This document shows, one piece after another, positions 34,913-43,393 of a stretch of DNA of 64,000 nt. The first letter of the stretch is position 1. The number at the start of each line of letters is the position of its first letter. The notes beneath the pieces were generated by a model, which was not told the DNA's origin, ran no database searches, and saw only the letters and a list, made by a program, of their open reading frames with translations. A program made the translations under genes and the position numbers. The DNA comes from Azorhizobium sp965227945 (GTDB lineage: Bacteria > Pseudomonadota > Alphaproteobacteria > Rhizobiales > Xanthobacteraceae), in the NCBI GenBank assembly GCA_965227945.1, contig CBDDGQ010000006.1, forward strand, positions 62,001 through 126,000. Reading direction: 5' to 3'.

Positions 34913-36598
34913 TCACCAGCCCTTGCCGGGGGCGAGGCGCGCCGCCAGAGCGGCGGCGTCCGGCACCTTGGCCTCATTGCCGGTCAGCGCATAGAGCCGC
35001 GCCTCCCCGGTGCCATCGGCACGGGGATAGGCGGCCAGCAGCCGGAAGCGATCGGGAAACGCGGCGGCCGCCTCCAAAAGCTGGCGATTGTGCAAGACCG
35101 CTTGCGAGCCGGGGGCGGTGTCCACCGCCACGACGCCCACCCCCAGATCATCCAGCCCGGCCAGCAGCGCCGCCGGATCGGCATAGGTTGGGGTATAATG
35201 GGCGCCGTTCCAGTCGCTGGTGGCCAAAAGCTTGCTGCCGCGCAGCACATAGGTCTTGCGGGCGCGATCGCGCTGGGCGACGGCGGCGATCAGCCCGCCC
35301 TCGCCTTCCGCGTCCGCACCCACCAGTACCAGGGGATTGGCCACCCCGCGGGCCAGCAGCGCCTGGGCGGCGGCATCCATGCCGGTGGGCAGCTTGTGCA
35401 CCGACACCAGCAGCGCCGGCAGCGCCCCCAGCAGCAGCACCAGCGACACCACCAGCCCCACCAAAGTCGGCCAGCCGCTGGTGATCAGCCCGAGCAGCGC
35501 GGTGCCGCCGAAGGCCGCCAGCATGGCCAGCGGCGCGATCACCGGCAGCAGATAGCGGGCATCCAGGCCCGCCGGGACCAGGCATTGGAAGGCCAGCGTC
35601 CCCACAGTCAGCGCCGCCAGGGCCACCCACAGATCGGCACCGGCGCGGCGCTGCCAGCCGGCGCGCAGCGCGAACAGCAGGCCGAAGCCCGCCAACCCAA
35701 CCAGAAGCTCGCTCGCATGGGTCAGCAGCCCGTCCGCATAGGTGCGGGCAGCCAATTGGGTAAAGCCGAGGCCCCAGGGATATTGGAACCCGGCCGCCGC
35801 CATGCCGTAGGTGGCGAGCGTCCACGGCCCCGCCAGCACGCCCACCAGGGGCACCGGTAGCCAGAACGAGCCCTTCTTCAGCAGGTCGAACCGCCCGGAG
35901 AACAGCACCGCCAGAGGCGGCAGCAGCGCCAGCGCCGCACCGGTGCCCTTGGTGAGGATGGCGGCGGAGGCCAGAACCGCGAACAGCGCCGCGCTCTGCC
36001 AGCGCGGCCGGGTCAGATAGCTGGCATAGGCGAGCGCCGCCGCCAGCGCCAGCAGCGCCACCGGCAGGTCCAGCATGATGACCAGGGTGGCCTCGCGCAG
36101 CAGCGGCTGCACCAGCAGCACCACCGCCACCGCCAGGCCCTGCAACGGCCCCAGCGTACGGGCGGTGACCCAGCCGGCGCCCACCACGAGGAGCGCCCCC
36201 AGCACCGCCGGCAGCAGCAGCGCCACCGAGGTCATGGGCGGCAGCACCAGGAACAGGGCGCCTTCCAGCAGATAATAGAGCGGCGGCCAATGGCCGATGC
36301 CCACCTTGGGAAAGTGGACATAATAGTCCCGGGCAAAGGCCAGCGGGTTGGGCAGGCCGGCGCGCACATAATCCGCCAGCATCAGCCCGGAGATGAAATG
36401 GCTGGCCTCGTCCGCATTGTTGGCGGACAGCTCGGCCGCATAGCCGCCCATGGCCCGCTGCTGCACGGCGATGACCACCACCACCAGCGCCACGAAGATC
36501 AGGAACAGCAGTCCGCGCAGGGCCCGCGCGACAGCGCCGGGGCGACGTTCGGCACCGGATGGTCCACTCCAGTCAGCCACGCCGTCCCCCTTGCCCAT
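34913..36598 (-). CDS. GT39-type membrane glycosyltransferase (ArnT/PMT-like)
   Basis: Integral membrane protein of 561 residues with about ten to twelve predicted helices and a soluble C-terminal domain. The first periplasmic loop holds 'NNADEASHFISG', where acidic residues are expected for polyprenyl-phosphate-sugar dependent transferases, followed by 'IGHWPPLYYLLEGALF' as in the dolichyl-phosphate-mannose mannosyltransferase superfamily. The likely reaction is transfer of a sugar from a lipid carrier to a periplasmic acceptor; donor and acceptor are unknown. The start at 36598 begins right before the first helix. It is divergent from the large repeat protein, separated by 357 bases. Confidence 0.75.
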   Translation of the reverse strand: MGKGDGVADWSGPSGAERRPGAVARALRGLLFLIFVALVVVVIAVQQRAMGGYAAELSANNADEASHFISGLMLADYVRAGLPNPLAFARDYYVHFPKVGIGHWPPLYYLLEGALFLVLPPMTSVALLLPAVLGALLVVGAGWVTARTLGPLQGLAVAVVLLVQPLLREATLVIMLDLPVALLALAAALAYASYLTRPRWQSAALFAVLASAAILTKGTGAALALLPPLAVLFSGRFDLLKKGSFWLPVPLVGVLAGPWTLATYGMAAAGFQYPWGLGFTQLAARTYADGLLTHASELLVGLAGFGLLFALRAGWQRRAGADLWVALAALTVGTLAFQCLVPAGLDARYLLPVIAPLAMLAAFGGTALLGLITSGWPTLVGLVVSLVLLLGALPALLVSVHKLPTGMDAAAQALLARGVANPLVLVGADAEGEGGLIAAVAQRDRARKTYVLRGSKLLATSDWNGAHYTPTYADPAALLAGLDDLGVGVVAVDTAPGSQAVLHNRQLLEAAAAFPDRFRLLAAYPRADGTGEARLYALTGNEAKVPDAAALAARLAPGKGW

Positions 36599-36955
36599 CG
36601 CCTGCCATGATGCGCGACTTCTAGAGGGAAACCGCCGCCACGGGAATCGTCTGCGGCGAGAATTCGCGGCGGGCTGGCGGGGAGAACTGATCCGCGCCCG
36701 CGGGGGGCTGGCCGGAGCGGCACGGCGGCGCGAAGCCGTGGCTTTAGCGGACCGGTATCGAAGGGCCCGCCTCAGCCCGGCTTCGGCGCCCCCAGACCGG
36801 GCCTGCGCGGCAAGGGAAGGGCGCCGCCCAGCGGTTGCCCCCCCACCCCTCCCCTCGCGGTACACAGCGTGTCTTCACCTTTTCAGAGACATGGTCTAAG
36901 CCCCGAGGGGGCCGCCGTCGGGGGCGTGGGCAGGCCCCTGGCGGGAGGCGGGAAA
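36599..36955. other. Divergent intergenic region
   Basis: About 357 bases between the GT39-type gene and the repeat-protein gene. It should hold both promoters. I see no clear sigma-70 hexamers, palindromic operator or supportable small gene; the end nearest the repeat protein provides its GGGAGG ribosome binding site. Confidence 0.45.
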
Positions 36956-39900
36956 ATGGGCAAGATTCGCTTGTGGCTCAGTGGCTTCGCCTGGGGCGCG
37001 GTGCTCGGCGTCGTGGCCAGCGGCGTGCTGGGCGTCATGGTGCTGCGCCCGGATCTGGCCGAACGCCTGAGCTGGGAGCGCATCGAACGGGCGCTCAACC
37101 GTGGCGTGCTGCAGAAGGCGCTGGCGCCCGCCGTCGCCCCCGCCCCGCCGCAGATGCAAAGCCGCACCCTGTTTGCCAACACCAGCACCGCCACGGCGCT
37201 GGACGCGGACTTCACGCCGCCGCGCAGCTTCGCCCCGGAGGATTCCCTGGTCATTCGCGGGGTCAACACCTCCAATGACTTCCTGGAGATCGACCTGCGC
37301 ATCGACGATGCCACGTCCAAGGACTGGAGCTCGCGCTACGGCGGCGTGAATGTGGTGGGCGCCGGCCCGTTCGAATGGGTGGTGCCGTTCAAGGGGCTGC
37401 AGACCCAGGATCTGCGACCCATGGACCTCAAGGCGATCACCCGCATCATCCTGTTCACGCCGGTGGATCTGCCTCCGGCCCAGATCACCAGCGTGGCGCT
37501 GGAAGTGCGGGCCGCCCCCGCGCCCGCCCGCCCCGCCGCGCCGGCCACCGCGACCGCACCTGCCGCCGCCCCGGCACCGGCGGCAACGAACCCCGCCACC
37601 TTGTTTGCCGCCACCACCACCGCCACCGCGCTGGAGCAGAATTTCAAGCCGCCCCGCGCCTTCGGCCCCACGGATGCTTTGGTCATCACCGGCTCCAACC
37701 CCGCCCCCGACACGGTGGAACTGGACCTGCGCATCGATGACACCCAGTCCAAGGACTGGGGCTCGCGCTATGGCGGGGTCAATCAGGTGGCGCCGGGGCC
37801 GTTCGAATGGGTGGTGCCGTTCAAGGGTCTCATGACCCCGAGCAAGCAGGCGTTGGACACCCAGGCGGTGACCCGCCTCATCCTTTTCTCGCCCGAGAAC
37901 ACGCCCCCCGTGACCATTGCCAGCGCCAAGGTGGAGCCGCGCAGCGCCGCCGCTCTTGCCGCCAGCGCCGAGGCCAAGATGGGGCAGACCTGGCTCAAGG
38001 GCGCGCCCACCACCGCCGAGCAGGATTTCTCGCCGCCCCAGGCCTTTGCCGCCGACCAGGAACTGGTGGTCACCGGCACCAATCCCGGCCCCAAGCCCAT
38101 CACCGTCTATCTCCGGGTGGACGACGTGAATTCCAAGAACTGGAATTCCCGCGTCAACACCACGCTCACCGTGCCGCCGGGCCCCTTCACCTTGCGCTCG
38201 CCGGTGTCGTCCTGGGTGACGCCCTCCAAGGCCCGGCTGGACCGCACCCAGGTGACCCGCATCGTGGTGTCGCTGGGCGATGGCGAAGGCACCATCAAGC
38301 TGGGCGACGTGCATGTGGCCGGCGGCAGCCCGGTGCCCAAGGATGCGCTGGCGCTGCGCTTCGCCCCCGCCGATATCTCGGTGCCGGGCTTCGAGACCGT
38401 CACCAAGAACGACCCGCGTCTTTATCCCGCCGGCCGCGATCTGGTGCGCACCCCCAATGATCCGCTGCTGTCCAGCGGCCTCAATGGCGTGCGCACCATC
38501 ACCGTGCCCTGGACCAAGAGCCCCACCGCCACGGTGACCTTGTGGACCGAGGATCAAGGCGAATGGGAGTATTTTCCGCATTCCTTGCACCGCAGCTTCG
38601 TCATCAACGGGCAGGTGGCCCTGCAGGAGGACTACACGCCCGATCAGTGGGAGAAGCAGGTGTTCGATCGCGGCCTGTGGCAGGAAGCGATGATCGACGG
38701 CGGCCCATGGGAGGTCTATGCCCGCCGCCGCGCCGGGCTCGTCACCGCCACCGTCCCGGTGATCGACAGCAAGATCGTGGTGCAGATCAATTCCGACCAG
38801 CCGCCCAATGACGGCTATATCGCCGCCATGGTGATCGCGCCGGGCGCCTCCAATGCCGCGGCCGATGCGGTGGAGGCCTGGCGCAAGGAACGCTATCTGG
38901 AGCGCTGGCCGGTGGTGGACAAGCCGGTGGACCCGGCGCTGGCCCAAGGCGTCACCCTGCGGGTGCTGCCCGCCGGAACCCCGCGCAGCCAGCATCCCGC
39001 CTGGGACCCCGCCTGGCCGACCCAGACCCGCTTGCGCGCCGCCCGCGGCACCCTCGTCTCGTTGGATTTCATCGCCTTCTCCGATGTCAGCGACGTCACC
39101 CCCGATGTGGCGCTGAAGCTGCCCGTGGGCATCACCGGCGCGGTGCGGTGGGGCAAATGGACCTATATGCGGCGGGGCGGGGGCGAGAATTCCCTGTCCA
39201 TCACCTCCGACGTGCTGGAAGGCGACATGTCCCAGCTGCGCATCGCCTCCGGCGTGCCGCGGCGGATGAATGTCAGCTTCACCGTCCCGGACACCGCCTC
39301 CGGCACCGTGCCCGTGGTGCTGGCCATGAACATCAACGGCCATGCGGTGGAAGCCCGCGCCGATGTGGAGGTGGTGCCGCTCACTTTGCCGCCCACCCGC
39401 ACGCCGGTGGGCTATTACATGGCCGCCCCCAATCCCGACTTCTGGTTTCCGCCCGCGCCCGCCGCCGCCGACCGGCTGATGGCGTGCGATCTGCGGGCCC
39501 TGCGCGGCTTCGGCCTCACCGGCCTGTCGCCGGATCTGGTGCCGCCCACCGCCGAGCAGCGGGCGCGCTATCTGGACCAGACGCGCCTCGCCAAGGACGC
39601 CGGGTTCTCGCCGCCCTTCTTCGATTATGTGTCGGTGAAGCTGCTCACCGACCGCCTGGGGGTGCAGGCCATGGGCGAGGCGGTGGCCGCCACCGAGACG
39701 GCGCTCACCGCCGCCGGCCTGCCGCTGCCGCTGTGGTCCATCGCCGACGAGCCGCAGAACCTGCCCAACCCCATGGCCGATCTGACGCGCCTGCGCGACG
39801 CCATCCGCCTCTACGCCCCCAGCGCCAAGATTTCCGGCCAGCTGAACGACATCAAGGACGCCCCCTTCCTGAAGCTGTTCGACACCGTTCTGGTCAACAC

Positions 39901-40366
39901 CGGCTATGGCGTGTCGGCGAAGGGCTTTGCCGACATGCGGGCGCAGGGCGTCACCCCCTGGCTCTACAACATGCCGGACCTGGAGGCCGCCGCCGGCTTC
40001 ATGCTGTGGCGGGTGGGGGCTGAGGGCTATATCCAGTGGCACGCCCGCGCCGCCACCGCCGATCCGTCCGACCCCACCGATGGACGTGAGCCGGACTTCA
40101 TGTTCCTGCCGCTCACCGCTGATCGCTGCCAGCCCGTGCCCAGCGTCGATGCCCTGGTGGTGGCCACCGGCGACGGCATCACCGATCTGCGGTTGCTGCA
40201 ATGGCTGGATGGGCGCGCCAGCGCCGACCCCAAGGCCAAGGCCCTGCGCGACGAGATCTTCGCCGCCCTCCCCGGCGATTGGGCCAGCTTCGAGAAGGCC
40301 AAGCCCAACTTCCCGGCCTTGCGCCGCAAGCTGCTGGACTATGCCGCCAGCCTCCCGCCCACCTGA
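36956..40366 (+). CDS. Large membrane-anchored protein with three tandem repeats and a hydrolase-like C-terminal half
   Basis: A 1136-residue protein with one N-terminal helix (about residues 8-30) that acts as a signal anchor. Three repeats follow at about 71-186, 215-327 and 345-455, each beta-rich with the pattern 'LRIDDxxSKDWxSRYGGVN', 'GPFEWVVPFKGL' and 'TRxILFSP'; repeats 1 and 2 are joined by an Ala/Pro linker. Their size and fold pattern suggest carbohydrate-binding-like modules. Residues about 460-1136 include 'ACDLRALRGFGLTGLSPD' and 'LWSIADEPQNLPNP', the DEP motif being common in TIM-barrel glycoside hydrolases of DUF4091/GH123 type. Function is not known; periplasmic glycan binding or cleavage is inference. 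A GT39-type gene is divergent. Confidence 0.7.
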   Translation: MGKIRLWLSGFAWGAVLGVVASGVLGVMVLRPDLAERLSWERIERALNRGVLQKALAPAVAPAPPQMQSRTLFANTSTATALDADFTPPRSFAPEDSLVIRGVNTSNDFLEIDLRIDDATSKDWSSRYGGVNVVGAGPFEWVVPFKGLQTQDLRPMDLKAITRIILFTPVDLPPAQITSVALEVRAAPAPARPAAPATATAPAAAPAPAATNPATLFAATTTATALEQNFKPPRAFGPTDALVITGSNPAPDTVELDLRIDDTQSKDWGSRYGGVNQVAPGPFEWVVPFKGLMTPSKQALDTQAVTRLILFSPENTPPVTIASAKVEPRSAAALAASAEAKMGQTWLKGAPTTAEQDFSPPQAFAADQELVVTGTNPGPKPITVYLRVDDVNSKNWNSRVNTTLTVPPGPFTLRSPVSSWVTPSKARLDRTQVTRIVVSLGDGEGTIKLGDVHVAGGSPVPKDALALRFAPADISVPGFETVTKNDPRLYPAGRDLVRTPNDPLLSSGLNGVRTITVPWTKSPTATVTLWTEDQGEWEYFPHSLHRSFVINGQVALQEDYTPDQWEKQVFDRGLWQEAMIDGGPWEVYARRRAGLVTATVPVIDSKIVVQINSDQPPNDGYIAAMVIAPGASNAAADAVEAWRKERYLERWPVVDKPVDPALAQGVTLRVLPAGTPRSQHPAWDPAWPTQTRLRAARGTLVSLDFIAFSDVSDVTPDVALKLPVGITGAVRWGKWTYMRRGGGENSLSITSDVLEGDMSQLRIASGVPRRMNVSFTVPDTASGTVPVVLAMNINGHAVEARADVEVVPLTLPPTRTPVGYYMAAPNPDFWFPPAPAAADRLMACDLRALRGFGLTGLSPDLVPPTAEQRARYLDQTRLAKDAGFSPPFFDYVSVKLLTDRLGVQAMGEAVAATETALTAAGLPLPLWSIADEPQNLPNPMADLTRLRDAIRLYAPSAKISGQLNDIKDAPFLKLFDTVLVNTGYGVSAKGFADMRAQGVTPWLYNMPDLEAAAGFMLWRVGAEGYIQWHARAATADPSDPTDGREPDFMFLPLTADRCQPVPSVDALVVATGDGITDLRLLQWLDGRASADPKAKALRDEIFAALPGDWASFEKAKPNFPALRRKLLDYAASLPPT

Positions 40367-40526
40367 CCGCCAGCCCCGGCCGGGCCTGCGTCGCGCTGAG
40401 GTGTGACGAAGACCCGGCTGGCGAAAACCAGAGCGTGGCCAAAAAAACTACACCGTGCCCGCCCGCGCCGTGCAAACGTGGCGCGCGGCCGCTCGGCGGC
40501 AACCTGGGCTCACAGCACGGACATCC

Positions 40527-41117
40527 ATGGCCAACGACCTCCTGTTGCGCATCGTCATCGTCGACGAAAGCCCGGTGCGCGCGGCGATCCTCAGCGAGGG
40601 CCTGCGCGAGGCCGGCTATGTGAACGTGCTGCGCATGGAAGGCCGGCACAATCTGCTGGAGCGCATCTACGCCATCGATCCGGACGTGATCCTGATCGAC
40701 CTGGAAGACCCCAGCCGCGACGTGATCGAGCAGATGCTGCACGTCTCCCGCGAGGTGAAGCGCCCGGTGGCCATGTTCGTGGACCAGTCCGACGGCCAGA
40801 CCATCGAGGCGGCCATCGAGGCCGGGGTGGCCTCTTATGTGGTGGACGGCCTACGCAAGGACCGGGTGAAGCCCATCGTCGAGACCACCATCTCCCGCTT
40901 CCGCGCCTTCGCCCGGCTGAAAGCCGAGCTGGAAGAGGCCAAGGGCCAGCTGGAGGAGCGCAAGCTGGTGGATCGGGCCAAAAGCATCCTCATGAAGATG
41001 AAGGGCATCGACGAGGAGGCCGCCTACGGCCTGCTGCGGCGTACCGCCATGAATGAGAAGAAGCGCATGGCCGACATTGCGCAGTCCATCATCACCACTG
41101 CGGAGCTTTTCCGATGA
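40527..41117 (+). CDS. nasT: NasT, ANTAR-domain antitermination regulator of nitrate assimilation
   Basis: RNA-binding response-regulator-like protein of 196 residues. The N-terminal pseudo-receiver ('LRIVIVDESPVRAAILSEGL', 'DVILIDLEDPSRD') leads through a coiled coil (about 125-150) into the C-terminal ANTAR domain 'RAKSILMKMKGIDEEAAYGLLRRTAM'. NasT binds paired hexaloop hairpins in nitrate-gene leaders and prevents termination when released by NasS. Matching hairpins are present at 43208-43254 before nrtA. The nasT stop overlaps the nasS start (ATGA at 41114). Confidence 0.93.
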   Translation: MANDLLLRIVIVDESPVRAAILSEGLREAGYVNVLRMEGRHNLLERIYAIDPDVILIDLEDPSRDVIEQMLHVSREVKRPVAMFVDQSDGQTIEAAIEAGVASYVVDGLRKDRVKPIVETTISRFRAFARLKAELEEAKGQLEERKLVDRAKSILMKMKGIDEEAAYGLLRRTAMNEKKRMADIAQSIITTAELFR

Positions 41118-42247
41118 GACGGCTTGCCATGGGGTTCATTCCCCTCACCGACGCCGCCGTGCTCATCGCCGCCGCCGAGCGCGGCTTTGCCATGGCCGAG
41201 GGCATCGACATCGACCTGCACAAGGAAGTGTCCTGGGCCAATATCCGCGACAAGGTGAATGTGGGCCTCCTGGACGGCGCCCACATGCTGGGGCCATTGG
41301 CCATCGCCTCGTCCTTGGGGCTGGGCCATGTGCGGGTGCCTTTGGTGGTGCCGTTCGCGCTCAATCTCAACGGCAGCGCCATCACCATCGCCAAGGACAT
41401 CTATGCCGCCATGGGCGCGGTGGGCGACCTCACCACCGCCCCCGGCGCCGCCTTGGCCTTGGGCAAAGTGGTGGCCGAGCGCCGGGCCAAGGGCCTGGAG
41501 CCGTTGACCTTCGCGGCGGTCTATTCCTTCTCCACCCATCATTACCTCATCCGCCATTTCCTCACCGCCGGCGGCATCGATCCGGACAAGGACGTGCGGC
41601 TGGTGGTGATCCCCCCGCCCTTCATGGCCGAGAGTCTGCGCAACGGGCTGATCCACGGCTTCTCGGTGGGCTCACCCTGGAACAGCGTGGCGGTGGATGC
41701 GGACGTGGGGCGCATCGCCGTGCTGGGGGCGGAGATCTTCGGCTGGGTGCCGGAGAAGGTGCTGGGCGTCCACGCCCGCTTTGCCAATGCGGAGCCGGAG
41801 GTGCTGCACCGGCTGGTGCGGGCGCTCTATGCCGCCGCCGCCTGGTGCGAGGACCCGGCCAATCACGGAGACCTCGCCCGCCTGCTCAGCGAGCCGCGCC
41901 ATCTCAACCTGCCCGCCGACGTGCTGCGCCGGACCTTGGACGGGCGCCTCCACACCGCGCCGGGCGGGGTGATGCGCGAGCATCCGGACTATCTCATCCT
42001 GCATCGCGACGGCGCCAATCGGCCCGATCCCGATCATGCGCTTTGGCTCTATCACCAGATCGTCGCCGCCCATCAGGGCGCCTGGGCGCCGGATGCGGCG
42101 CGCGAGGCCATCAGCGTCTACCGGCCGGACCTGTTCGACGCCGCCGTCGGCCCCACGCCCCCCACCCCGCCGCACCAGCCCGACTGCGTGGCCACCGAAT
42201 TCGGCGCGGTGTTCGACCAGGCCCGGTTTCTGGCGACGGGGGAGTGA
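41114..42247 (+). CDS. nasS: NasS, cytoplasmic nitrate/nitrite sensor
   Basis: NrtA-like binding protein of 377 residues without a signal peptide, which is what distinguishes the sensor NasS from the transporter subunit. 'RLAMGFIPLTDAAVLIAAAERGF', 'EVSWANIRDKVNVGLLDGAHML' and 'VGSPWNSVAV' match the periplasmic nitrate-binding fold. NasS holds NasT inactive until nitrate or nitrite binds. It is translationally coupled to nasT. The brnTA module lies directly downstream on the opposite strand. Confidence 0.92.
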   Translation: MRRLAMGFIPLTDAAVLIAAAERGFAMAEGIDIDLHKEVSWANIRDKVNVGLLDGAHMLGPLAIASSLGLGHVRVPLVVPFALNLNGSAITIAKDIYAAMGAVGDLTTAPGAALALGKVVAERRAKGLEPLTFAAVYSFSTHHYLIRHFLTAGGIDPDKDVRLVVIPPPFMAESLRNGLIHGFSVGSPWNSVAVDADVGRIAVLGAEIFGWVPEKVLGVHARFANAEPEVLHRLVRALYAAAAWCEDPANHGDLARLLSEPRHLNLPADVLRRTLDGRLHTAPGGVMREHPDYLILHRDGANRPDPDHALWLYHQIVAAHQGAWAPDAAREAISVYRPDLFDAAVGPTPPTPPHQPDCVATEFGAVFDQARFLATGE

Positions 42248-42326
42248 AGGGCTCTGCGTCGTCGCTTACCCATCGCGTCACAAGAGCCTTGGCAGCTTTA
42301 GGGACGGATAGAAAGTGCCGCGCCAC

Positions 42327-42599
42327 TCATCGGTGCGCGGCGACATAGGCTTTGAGCACGTCCTGCATCTTCGTCAGATGGCCCTTGCCCTGCGCCTTGA
42401 AGAACGCGAACACATCCGGATCCAATTTCAGATGCACGGATTTGGGTGCCTCCTTTGGGTAAGACACCATGGCCTTCTCCCAGAATTCACGCCCCAAGCT
42501 TTCACCCTCGCGAGCTTGAGGATTGTGGTGAAGCTCACCTGCTTCCCTCATCTTCTTCACCTCGGCGAGCGATGCCCGCTTCATAGTATGATCGCTCAT
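42327..42599 (-). CDS. brnA: BrnA antitoxin
   Basis: Ribbon-helix-helix antitoxin of 90 residues that neutralises BrnT and represses the operon. 'FWEKAMVSYPKEAPKSVHLKLDPDVFAFFKAQGKG' is the typical BrnA C-terminal DNA-binding region with the K-x-x-V-H-L-x-L-D-P-D-V motif. The ATG at 42599 is preceded by an almost perfect AAGGAGGT ribosome binding site. It overlaps the end of brnT by 65 bases in another frame. Codon use is less GC-biased than in the flanking nas genes, a sign of transfer. Confidence 0.88.
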   Translation of the reverse strand: MSDHTMKRASLAEVKKMREAGELHHNPQAREGESLGREFWEKAMVSYPKEAPKSVHLKLDPDVFAFFKAQGKGHLTKMQDVLKAYVAAHR

Positions 42600-42837
42600 C
42601 GCGACCTCCTTTCCATGCTGTAATCAGCCGCGTGGCTCCGCTTCGCGCGGTGTGAACGACGACGAAGCACTCGTCATCAACCAGGCCTATGGAGATCAGG
42701 CGCTCTTCGCCATAGTCGGCACGGTGATCGACGCGCGTCAGAACCACGCCTTCGAAGATCCCGGCGGCATGCAGAATGTCCACATCACGCTCTGCAATGG
42801 TCTTTTGCCTCTTGTTCTCATCCCATTCGAATTCCAC
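42535..42837 (-). CDS. brnT: BrnT toxin (RelE-like ribonuclease)
   Basis: Toxin of 100 residues that cleaves RNA and arrests growth until bound by BrnA. 'VEFEWDENKRQKTIAERDVDI' type start, 'RADYGEERLISIGLVDDECFVVVHTARSG' and 'RLITAWKGGRDERSYYE' match the BrnT family, including the conserved Arg, Glu and Tyr near the C-terminus. The GTG at 42837 is chosen because GGAGGGG lies upstream and the domain begins there; an in-frame ATG at 42885 is less likely. It is the first gene of a brnT-brnA operon read leftward from the promoter at 42921-42949. Confidence 0.88.
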   Translation of the reverse strand: MEFEWDENKRQKTIAERDVDILHAAGIFEGVVLTRVDHRADYGEERLISIGLVDDECFVVVHTARSGATRLITAWKGGRDERSYYEAGIARRGEEDEGSR

Positions 42838-42918
42838 ACTCTTTCCCCTCCATGAGAGGCGGTCATCGAAAATTCCGTTTGGCAATCGGCGCGCGAAGCG
42901 AGCCAGGCACGACTACGG

Positions 42919-42949
42919 AAAGTATACATTTAACATGTACACTTTTCAA
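42919..42949 (-). promoter_or_regulatory. Sigma-70 promoter and overlapping palindromic operator of brnTA
   Basis: On the minus strand TTGAAA (42944-42949) and TATACT (42921-42926) are separated by exactly 17 bases. Covering this is an inverted repeat with 11-base arms (42919-42929 and 42935-42945, AAAGTATACAT / ATGTACACTTT, one mismatch). An operator lying across the -10 to -35 spacer fits autorepression by the BrnA-BrnT complex. Confidence 0.8.
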
Positions 42950-43180
42950 GAGGCATAGCTGCTCGCAACAACGCTGCACTGTCTTCGCCGGTCCCGGCAG
43001 CCGTCGGCGTGCTCGGGATATGCCCGGCCGCCAAATCCAGGCGTCCCCGCCTCCCGCACCGCACAAAAGGCGGGCAGCTGCCCTGAACATTTGCATGGAT
43101 TGATCGCAAACGCGGACATGCCCAATTTTCGGGCTTCCTAGAATACAAATAAATCCAAGCCTTTAGGGAATTAGGCCATC

Positions 43181-43196
43181 TGGCACGCCTCTTGAA
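43181..43196 (+). promoter_or_regulatory. Sigma-54-type (-24/-12) promoter of the nitrate operon
   Basis: TGGCACG-CCTC-TTGAA matches the RpoN consensus TGGCACG-N4-TTGCA except for A instead of C at the -12 position; the GG and G dinucleotide positions are ten bases apart as required. Transcription would begin near 43206, right at the first leader hairpin. No convincing NtrC site was found upstream; an imperfect TTTGC/GCAAA repeat at 43090-43110 is the nearest structure. Confidence 0.7.
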
Positions 43197-43207
43197 TGGA
43201 GGAGAGC

Positions 43208-43254
43208 GCGCCGTCAACGCTGATGGCGCACCCTATTCGTCCCAATGACGGGAC
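43208..43254 (+). promoter_or_regulatory. ANTAR (NasT) target: two hexaloop hairpins
   Basis: Hairpin P1 (43208-43229) has an eight-base-pair stem GCGCCGTC/GATGGCGC and the loop AACGCT. Hairpin P2 (43239-43254) has a five-base-pair stem GTCCC/GGGAC and the loop AATGAC. Both loops have six bases with A at position 1 and G at position 4, the defining features of ANTAR-binding RNA. They lie between a sigma-54-like promoter and an intrinsic terminator, upstream of nrtA. Confidence 0.85.
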
Positions 43255-43261
43255 CCGCAGC

Positions 43262-43314
43262 AGAGCCGCTGACACCGATGGCGAAACCGCCGTCTGGTTG
43301 TCTGCGGCTTTTTT
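43262..43314 (+). terminator. Leader terminator (attenuator) before nrtA
   Basis: Outer stem AGCCGC (43264-43269) and GCGGCT (43304-43309), extended by TGACA/TGTCT pairing and an inner GGCG-AAAC-CGCC hairpin, followed by six T residues. Placed eight bases after ANTAR hairpin P2, it is the expected site of NasT-controlled antitermination. The nrtA start lies 80 bases downstream. Confidence 0.85.
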
Positions 43315-43393
43315 CGTTTCTGGCCACCGTCATCGCCGACCCGAACACCTAACCAGACGCCGGCTCAACGCAGCCGATCCACAGGGGAACAGA

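Noticed and set aside
36896..40201. Very long open frame antisense to the large repeat protein
   Set aside because: GC-rich codon bias keeps this antisense frame open; it is His/Gly/Arg-rich, has no domain, and the plus-strand frame has a ribosome binding site, an anchor and repeats.
43090..43110. NtrC binding site upstream of the nitrate promoter
   Set aside because: TTTGC/GCAAA with 11-base spacing does not match the NtrC consensus well enough to call.
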